Below, piece after piece: positions 56,341 through 64,000 of a stretch of DNA of 64,000 nt. The position numbers and the translations under genes are program-made. Position 1 is the first letter of the stretch, and each line of letters opens with the position of its first letter. Below the pieces are notes generated by a model. The model was not told the DNA's origin. It saw only the letters and a program-made list of their open reading frames with translations, and searched no databases. The stretch comes from Conchocele bisecta (Eukaryota > Mollusca > Bivalvia > Lucinida > Thyasiridae). The DNA lies in NCBI GenBank assembly GCA_029237695.1, contig CM055265.1, positions 42,091,331 to 42,155,330 of the forward strand, written 5' to 3'.

Positions 56341-56639
56341 TAATCACTAATCTAATCCCCTCGCTGGCAGCCTTGATAATAAAACAACAGCAAAAAACTT
56401 ATCATTTTTGCCTTACAAACAAGGCAAACATTAGTTCTGTGACCTTGACCATGGGTGGTCGAATGTGGGTCAAATGCAAAACAAAGCACCATCTGTAGAC
56501 ACACATGACAGCCCAATATTATCAAAATTGGTGAAGCGGATCATAAGTTATTGAAACATTAATGGTGTTACTAACGCACGCACGTACGTACGTAGGTACG
56601 TGGACTAACTTTATACATGTATCACCTCTTCCTACTGGC

Positions 56640-56770
56640 GAAGGGTTAATGACAAACAGAGCAGATCCTGATCAGACTGTGCGGATGCACAGGCTGATCT
56701 GGATCTACACTGGTCACAAAACCTGCAACCCCCATTTCTCCAGTCACAGCCACATACATGTATCAGAATT
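56640..56770. mobile_element. MITE family B half
   Basis: GCAGATCCTGATCAGACTGT to CCATTTCTCCAGTCACAGCC. Confidence 0.75.
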
Positions 56771-56935
56771 ATCAGGCAAGGCTTGGAAAAGCGTAAGAAT
56801 TCAAAGGCTGCCTGAGGCATTCCTACTGTTTCCAAATGCAGATTGATCTGATAAACTTGATATCAAATACTAGCCTGGTATTCTATTGCCTGTTATACTA
56901 CGAAATGCGTATGTTTGTTTGTTTGTTTGTTTGTT

Positions 56936-57277
56936 TGGTGGGGTTTAACGGCCTATCAACTGCTAAGGTCATTTAAGTCCGGGTCAATGGGTTTAGTACT
57001 AAATCCCATATATTACCTGTACAAGTACATGCACATGTTCAAGTACATGTACAAATGGAGGGGGGTGGGGATCACAAAATCATAACTGAATATTTACAAT
57101 AAAAAAACTATATATTCAGCCCTGAAATCAGAATAATCCTGATCTGATGCCAGGTCCTCGCCACACCAGAATCACTTGGCCCCCTCCCAAAAGCAGTAGG
57201 ATCAGTAATAATCTTACTACTTTTATAATGGGTAATATCCCAATTCAACTCCCAGGTAACAAAACAGCTAAAGATAA
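56936..57277 (+). mobile_element. SINE-G2, left part, interrupted by the tandem array
   Basis: GGTGGGGTTTAACGGCCTAT to CCCAGGTAACAAAACAGCTA; the right part is at 58953-59055. Confidence 0.85.
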
Positions 57278-58952
57278 CAAGAGTTGTCAGAAGACAACGA
57301 AGCTCGCTTGTTGGCAGCCTTCACTCAAACTTGGCACAATTGCATAAAAAAACATGAATATTATATAACTTGACCTTGGGTTAAGGGGCATGCGGTGGAC
57401 CTTGACATTGGGTCAGTGGTGCAAGGTGGGTTGTGGGTTTGCTATAGCATAATATAGCATATTAAGATGAATGCATGTATTAAGAAATATCAATGCGCTC
57501 CCTGAAAACAGAAGTAAAACAAAATTTAACCCAACGTTAAGTTTATGAACGCACTAAGTTGGTGATTTTCTACAGCATGATAGCTATTCACATGAGGAAT
57601 GCATGTATGAATGTGCTAAGTTTGTGACCTTGACCTTGTGAAAAGGGGTGGTGGGGGGGGGGGGGGCCATGGATTTGCTGTAGCACAATAGAGGATCATC
57701 AGATGAATGCATGTATGAAATATCGAAGCGTTCCCTGTAAAGAAACAGAAGTTATAAAAATAAATTTACTCCAACGTTAAGTTTATGATGTTGATCTTGG
57801 GGTAAGGGTTGGGTGGTGGGTTGTGGATTTGCTACAGCACGCTAGAGGGTCATCTGAGGAATGCATGTATGAAATATCAAGGCATTTCAAGAAAGGAAAC
57901 AGATGTTATAAGATATTTACCCCAACGTTAAGTTTATGAATGTGCTAAGTTTGTGATCTTGACCTTTGGGTAAGGGGTGGGTCATGGATTTGCTATAGCA
58001 CAATATAGTATCATCAGAAGAATGCATGTATGAAATATCAAGGAGTTCCATGAAAGGAAACAGATGTTATAAGACATTTACCCCAACGTGAAGTTTATGA
58101 ATGTGCTAAGTTTGTGACATTGACCTTGGGGAAAGGGGTGGGAGGTGTGTCATGGATTTGTTATAGCACGATAGAGTATCATCAGATGAATCCATGTATG
58201 AAATATGAAGGCGTTCCCTGTAAATAAACAGAAGCTACACAACATTTACCCAAACGTTAAGTTTATGAACATGCTAAGTTTGTGACCTTGACCTTGGGGT
58301 AAGGGTTGGGTGATGGATCGTAGATTTGCTACAGCACGATAGAGGGTCATCAGATGTACACAACATTTACCCCAACGTTAAGTTTATGAATGTGCTAAGG
58401 TTGTGACCTTGACCTTGGGGTAAGGGTTTGGGTGGTGGGTCATGGATTTGCTACAGCATGATAGAGGGTCATCTGAGGAATTCATGTATGAAATAACAAG
58501 GTGTTGCATGAAAGGAAACAGAAGTTAGAAGACATTTACCACAACGTTAAGTTTGTGAATGTGCTAAGTTTGTGACCTTGACCCTGGGGTAAGGGTTGGG
58601 TGGTGTGTCATGGATTTGCTACAGCATGATAGAGGGTCATCTGAGGAATGCATGTATGAAATAGCAAGGTGTTCCATGAAAGGAAACAGATGTTATAAGA
58701 AATTTACCCCAACGTTAAGTTTATGAATGTGCTAAGTTTGTGACCTTGACCTTGGGGTAAGGGTTGGGTGGTGGGTCATGGATTTGCTACAGCATGATAG
58801 AGGGTCATCTGAGGAATGCATGTATGAAATAACAAGGTGTTCCATGAAAGGAAACAGAAGTTATAAGACATTTACCCCAACGTTAAGTTTGTGGACGACG
58901 CCGACGATGCCGGGGGTATGCCATAAGCTCTTTTGCACTTGCAGGCGAGCTA
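57278..58952. mobile_element. Mobile 168-bp tandem array element, about 9 units, complete ends
   Basis: Left end CAAGAGTTGTCAGAAGACAA with AGCTCGC near it; right end GCAGGCGAGCT. Interior repeats the GTGACCTTGACCTTGGGG unit. Inserted in SINE-G2 with no clear target duplication. Confidence 0.85.
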
Positions 58953-59055
58953 AAAATGTACCTCAGGGCCAAACCAGGCAAATCGTGATTCCTATAAGGA
59001 GGAATCCCTACGGTTAATTTATGCCGTCACGTTCGCCCGACCAACCACCCACACG
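58953..59055 (+). mobile_element. SINE-G2, right part
   Basis: ACCTCAGGGCCAAACCAGGC to CGTTCGCCCGACCAACCACC, continuing the 56936 copy. Confidence 0.85.
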
Positions 59056-59244
59056 AAATGCGTATGTAAACTCACAGGTTCTTGAAATACGGTTCACCTT
59101 TCTTGGTTTGGAAGCATTGTTGTGAACATACAATTTATGTCACCACCCTCGAATTTAATGTATAACTAGATATTTTGACAATATAAAAGGGGCCGGAAAG
59201 TTCGAAACAGTGAATGTGCAGATAATTGATGTTTTCTGTCATGT

Positions 59245-59645
59245 GTATTTGTTTGTTTATTGGTGTTTAACGACCTATCAACAGCTAACATCATGTAAGG
59301 GCGGACCAACAGGTTCGATCCCGCATGTAACCTGCTGCATTGGGGGGAAAATCCCAAAATCAGAATGGAATATTTACATCAAGAAAAAATATGTTCAGCC
59401 CTGAAATTAGAATAATTGGAATAATGGGTGCCAGATCCATACCACACCAATGTCACTTGGCCCCTTCCCCTAAAATAGGATTACGAATAATCGTAATACT
59501 CACATAAGGGATATAACCAGATTCAACGGTCACATACAAAATGCCAAAGACGTATGTGAGGGCCAAACCAGGTATCCAATCGGAATTCCGGTAAGGATGA
59601 ACCCCGATCGTTAAATTGCCCATCACATGCTCCCACCTGCCACCC
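59245..59645 (+). mobile_element. SINE-G, complete
   Basis: TTGGTGTTTAACGACCTATC to CCCATCACATGCTCCCACCT. Confidence 0.8.
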
Positions 59646-59672
59646 ACTACAATAAATAAGACGAAGAGTGTA

Positions 59673-60648
59673 CAGGCCTCGACAAATTTTTATTTTCTGA
59701 CTCGTCCCACTGGACGAGAGAACCTAAAAATCTACTCGTCCAGACTGGACTTCTACTCGTGTACTCGTCGAAACTTTTGGTAAAATAACAAAACATACAT
59801 TTTTTCATAATGTCTTTAATTAAAGCAAATATGCAGGCTGGTCTGGGTCTACACTGGTCGTAAATCCCATAACTTGCAGCCCCATTTTCCCAGTTACAGT
59901 CAAATGGTATGTGTATGTACAGTTTGTGATCATTAGAAAATAATATTTCCACAGACAATGTGCCCGTGTAGATCTATATTTCCAGCTTTCGGTGCGCGGC
60001 TTCAACAAATGAATTATGTAATTTATGTAATTTGTGTAACTTACTACACAGCGTGAAACAATGGTGCCGTGGTGGGAGGGGTACATTGCAGTTTGCGTCT
60101 TATTGTAAACGGCTTAGAGTAGCGTTGTATATTGCAGGAATAATAAGATTGCCAAGTTTTAGATATAATTCGCCAGATACCCGTGATTAATTTCGCCTTT
60201 TCGAGTTGTTCATTGGATCTATCAATATCTCCGCCGCCCTGCAAAAACCGGCGTATGTCCGACATCTTGTTTTGTTTGTAAATACCGAGCAGACGACAGT
60301 TAAACAGGATGCTGAGTCACGGTGACTGGTTGTAGAATGCACGTATTAAATTCAGTAGTTGCAGCCATGAATGGGAATAAGTCGGACACAGTCTACATTG
60401 TATATGTGTATCTTGGCAACGCAGAAAGGCGAGTGTAGTAGGTAGTCTCCCTTTACCACACTCGGTAATCAGTTGAATATTTTATTGGAATTTAGTATTT
60501 CGCTTCGCAAAACTTCGCATTTGCATTTTCTCAGTGGTGATCTTCAAATTTCCACTCGCCCGACTGGACGAGCGGCTTTCAATTTTCACTCGCCCAGACT
60601 GAAAAGTTACTCGTAAATACGAACGGACGCGTGGATTTGTCGAGGCCT
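59673..60648 (-). mobile_element. CAGGCCTCGACAAAT TIR element, ~976 bp
   Basis: CAGGCCTCGACAAAT faces ATTTGTCGAGGCCT. AGTGTA flanks both sides (59667-59672, 60649-60654). Subterminal CTCGTCC(A)GACTGG-type repeats at both ends. Contains a possible first coding exon at 60181-60265. Confidence 0.75.
60181..60265 (-). CDS. Possible transposon-borne first coding exon
   Basis: Minus strand ATG at 60265 gives MSDIRRFLQGGGDIDRSNEQ LEKAKLIT, then a possible donor CGG|GTATCT. M-x-D-I-R-(R/K)-F-(L/F) starts are familiar in transposase-related and MYM-type proteins, but the match is short. Perhaps the retained 5' end of an autonomous parent. Not an RBCK1 exon. Confidence 0.35.
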
Positions 60649-60736
60649 AGTGTAATTGTTATTGTAATTACAGTGAATAGGAACAGACACACACCTGCTT
60701 AAATGTTTATTTACTTATCAATAACATTTAACTACA

Positions 60737-61174
60737 GTCTGTTCCACGTTTTGCTGCCGACAAACTTTTGGCCATTAAACACATTAAATCTTAAAAATAT
60801 GTAAATGTAAGTACTTTTTCATCAAAAAAGTCACCCTCCCCAAAAAAAAATTATTTGATGAAATTCCGTCAAATATTGATTTTTATTGCGAACAAAACTA
60901 TTTTCCTATTTCCTATGTAACAATTACAAGAGGGCTAAAAATATATATTTCAAAATCTAACTTGTTTTTTTTACTCCTCTTCCACCTATTTTCTCCCCAT
61001 GTTCATTTCCCATACAAAAACTGTTTTTTCGCTATAATAAAATCAATATTTCATGGAATTTCATCAATCAAATTTTTTTGGGGAGGGCGACTTTTTTATT
61101 ATTGGTGAAAGAGTTCTTACATTTAAATGTTTTTTAGCCAAAAGTTCATCGGCAGAAAAACGTGGAACAGACAG
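60737..61174. mobile_element. MITE family E
   Basis: GTCTGTTCCACGTTTTGCTG to AAAACGTGGAACAGAC. Confidence 0.85.
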
Positions 61175-61179
61175 TAGAG

Positions 61180-61405
61180 AAATGGGGCTTATAGGATTTG
61201 TACCAGTGCAGTTCCTGATCAAATAGCACAGTCATGTATCCTGATAACCATCTGTATTGCTGGTTAGAAACATGACGGGTGTTTCATTGATGAGATGGCG
61301 AACAGTGCAGATCCTGATCAGACTGGGCGGATGCCCAGTCTGATCAGGAACTACACTGGTCGCAAAACTCAAAAAGCCCCATTTCTCCAGTTACAGCCAC
61401 ATGTG
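61180..61405. mobile_element. MITE family B
   Basis: GAGAAATGGGGCTTATAGGA to CCCATTTCTCCAGTTACAGC; tip GGCGGATGCCCAGTCTGATC. Confidence 0.8.
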
Positions 61406-61450
61406 CACTGATACAGAATTGAGAAAAAAAATGAAAGTGAATCGGTTTAA

Positions 61451-62428
61451 AGGTACATGCCCACTCAGAAGGCACAACATGTTCTTTATAGGAATTAAAG
61501 AAGTGTATAATTGTGTCACTATTCCACCAGTTCTAACAATTACGAGTGCTTGCAATACAGATCATTTAGTAATAATTATTTTACTGATAGAGACGCACGG
61601 TGGTATCGGGCTATTTTCATATGCAAATGACGCATGACATTTTTAAATTATTTATACAAATTAAATGAGTCACTTGAAAAAATAATATTTTCGACAGATT
61701 ATAAAGTATGATCAAAAAATAAACACAGAGAATAAATAGTAATGTCCGTTAACATTGTAAGGAAACACAGTTATCACCCCTGATAAGAGAGGAGTGAGTG
61801 AGTGAGTGAGTGAATAGGGTTTAACGTCCGCTTTTCTGACATAGAGGTACAAGCCTCAGGGAGTCTATACGCAGACGGGTCAACGGGGTCGTGTCCCGTA
61901 TCCACCTGTCCAAGGGGGGTAAATCCCAACTTCAGAACTCAATATTTACAATCAAAATATATATTCAGTCCTGAAATTAGAACAACCTGATCTGGTGCCA
62001 GGCCCTCGCCACACCAGCATCATTTATCAAATCCCCTAAAAGTAATAGGATTAGCGCTAATCTTACTTTTATATATGGGGCATAGCCTGACTCAACTCTC
62101 ACATACAAGAAAGCCAAAAATGTACATGAGGGCCAAATCCGGTATAGTGGGTTCCGGAAAGTATGAACACAATCGTTAAGCCAGTTTAGTCGCCTTTTAT
62201 GACAAGCAATGGCTACTGCAGCACTATTCTCAGGATCAGTTGATCCCGCCCCGGTGCCTGCACGGGGCGATAAGAGAGGAATTTTACGTCCGATATAAAA
62301 TGCATAATAATGCCAATCAATATGTGGGGTAATGGTGAATGAATGTTTATTTTGCCAGAAAATGTCTCAGATGATGTCTCTGATATAAAGAACATGTTGT
62401 GTGCCTACTGAGTGGGCATGTGCCTTTA
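61451..62428. mobile_element. Family M element split by SINE S
   Basis: AAAGGTACATGCCCACTCAG start, GAGTGGGCATGTGCCTTTAA end; interrupted at 61793. Confidence 0.88.
61794..62268 (+). mobile_element. SINE S, complete, 12-bp target duplication
   Basis: GATAAGAGAGGA occurs at 61782-61793 and 62269-62280. Body begins GTGAGTGAGTGAGTGAATAG and ends near CCGGTGCCTGCACGGGGC. Confidence 0.92.
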
Positions 62429-62429
62429 A

Positions 62430-62590
62430 CAGCTAGTCATATAGAGACGGGACCACAGTTGAAAGTCTCATCCAACAGACCGGTGGGATGGAAATACTAT
62501 GAAAGTATTTTTCGATGCCCTAGGCGAGGTTTGAACCCACAACCTCCAGATTTGAAGTCACTCCCCTATGCCACAACCCATCCCACCAGA
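62430..62590 (-). mobile_element. tRNA-derived SINE H, truncated
   Basis: Minus strand has GAGGTTGTGGGTTCAAACCT and GGGTTGTGGCATAGGGGAGT. Confidence 0.75.
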
Positions 62591-62594
62591 CGAA

Positions 62595-62770
62595 AATTGT
62601 CGTCTGCTGTTTTTCATTTTTGCCTTAATTTTTAACAAAAAACTGTGTTGACAGCACATGAGAATCGTCTCCACTTCTTATGCACTGCCAAAACAGGTTT
62701 TTTATCAAGAAATATTGAAAATAAAACATTTCCAGCAGACGACAACATTTAATTCAGCATAGTAAGGGAC
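62595..62770. mobile_element. MITE family K, decayed
   Basis: TTGTCGTCTGCTG ... GAGAATCGTCTCCACTT ... CAGCAGACGACAACATTTAA. Confidence 0.7.
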
Positions 62771-62883
62771 AACAATACACACACACATGATTGAACTATT
62801 GATCATTATACCACATTCCGTCTATTGGCAGCATAATAAGAAACAAATAGTTGTGACAATTGTAGGACTTAGCTCTAATAGCT

Positions 62884-63303
62884 ATCAAGGTGTATGATCA
62901 CGTGGTTACAACAACAACAACAAGTACTGAAACTTCCAGAAGCCCTCCGATTGAAAGTATGTATTCTTGTATTTTGTCCTTATTATGTAACAGATTTTGA
63001 TGAAATATGGCACATCAAACGCATCATGTTAAGCTGCATTTGGTGGTCTTGGTACTTTGGCCCAAACTTCTGTCGTTGTTGCGAAGAATCAATTTCCGTG
63101 TCTACCGACACGGAAACCGATTCTTCACAAAAATGACATAAGTATGTGCCTGGAACTCCTGGGACCACCAAATGCAGCCATATTTCATTAAAATCTGTTG
63201 CCTATTAAGGAAACTATCAAATAATACTTACTTTGGAGTGGGCGCGCTTTCAACACTTTCAGCCATTGTTGTTGTTGTTGTAACCAAGTGATCATGCACC
63301 TTG
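62884..63303. mobile_element. MITE family I, complete
   Basis: ATCAAGGTGTATGATCACGT to ACCAAGTGATCATGCACCTT; central hairpin GTGTCTACCGACACGGAAAC. Confidence 0.85.
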
Positions 63304-63559
63304 GCCATTATGATGATCAAATGATTGATTAGATATAGACTGATTACATCTGACACAAACACATTTTCTAAATGAAAAAGGTGAACGTAACATCTTTAAC
63401 CTTGACCTTGGTCAATGGAATGTGGGTCCCATGCAGACTTCAGCATCAACTTCATGTGATAGGTAACCATAACGAGTGTGGTGAAGATCGGCTATGTAGC
63501 TGATGAATTATGTAGAGGTTATGAATAATAAAGACATGCATGACGACAGCAGTTAACGT

Positions 63560-63772
63560 AACCCTTAGAATGCGGGAACCGAAAATAGTCTGCTGTTAAT
63601 TTATATTTTGTCTTTTCTCTCTGACAGTAAAAACATGGTTTTGCAGCATTTTAGAATCATTTCCATTGGAAATGATTCTAAAGTGCTGCCAAACCAAGTT
63701 TTTGATGAGAAAAATGGAAAAGACAAAATATTCAGCAGACGACACAAATTAATTCAGCATTGTCAGGGTTAG
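63560..63772. mobile_element. MITE family K
   Basis: TAACCCTTAGAATGCGGGAA to TTCAGCATTGTCAGGGTTA; hairpin TTTAGAATCATTTCCATTGG. Confidence 0.82.
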
Positions 63773-64000
63773 TTGAAAATCAAATAACAGTATTCATGCT
63801 GTGAATGTGATAAACTATGTGGTTAAGATCTGTCAGGTAAAACTTGCGTTAACGTATGGATAAGGATAAAATAAGAACTAGAAAATGTGTTCATAGAACA
63901 CGGATGCCCCACATATCGCTTTGATAGTAAACGAAGCTACATTACAAGTCCAAAGAGGAGATAATCCAAGACCAGGGGGAAAATAGATTGAAATCAAGAA

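Noticed and set aside
60044..60265. Upstream RBCK1 exon on the same strand
   Set aside because: The sequence has no UBL or NZF features and lies inside a TIR element.

Overview
The window is animal nuclear DNA from a draft assembly (one run of exactly 500 N). It is AT-rich and intron-rich, and most of it is short non-autonomous transposons. Several repeat families look molluscan, probably bivalve: a GTGA-led SINE with a conserved TTTTACGACAAGCA motif, minisatellite-bearing Helentron-like elements, and a 168-bp array built on GACCTTGACCTT. Species was not determined.

Two real protein genes are visible, and they converge. (1) On + from about 0.8 to 22.3 kb is a secreted M14A zinc procarboxypeptidase. 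Ten coding exon positions join in frame through prodomain and catalytic domain to a stop at 22290-22292. Zn ligands (HAREW, LHSYGQ), substrate residues (WRKNR, DLNRNF), the Tyr248 equivalent and catalytic Glu (YTIELRD) are all present. The signal-peptide exon must lie left of the window. Position 9 exists twice (14639-14723 and 18623-18707): both copies are 85 bp, same phase, intact splice sites, 12/28 identical residues. Only one can be used at a time without a frameshift, so they look like mutually exclusive exons. A dead copy of exon 7 also survives. (2) On - from about 55.6 to 49.6 kb are four exons of a HOIL-1/RBCK1-type RBR E3 ligase: RING1, IBR and the start of RING2 with its active-site Cys. 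Its 5' exons (UBL, NZF) lie right of the window; the last short exon was not found.

The rest, region by region. 3.8-7.3 kb: a 3.45-kb long-TIR transposon carrying a broken ORF, splitting an older SINE inside a carboxypeptidase intron. 7.4-22 kb: introns filled with palindromic MITEs. 22.4-31.7 kb: SINEs, a Helentron-like element, simple repeats and a decayed hAT-like element. 31.9-33.3 kb: a possible promoter, 5' exon and small terminal exon of an unrecognised gene. 33.5-35.1 kb: satellites around the assembly gap. 35-49 kb: tandem repeats, including a 2.8-kb 168-bp array. 49.3-56 kb: RBCK1 exons tightly packed with transposons. 56-64 kb: more SINEs, a second 168-bp array inserted inside a SINE, and a 1-kb TIR element with a possible first coding exon.

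The two genes have no evident functional link. The main points of interest are the duplicated carboxypeptidase exon, each copy bracketed by a pair of same-family palindromic MITEs, and the evidence that the tandem arrays are themselves mobile.
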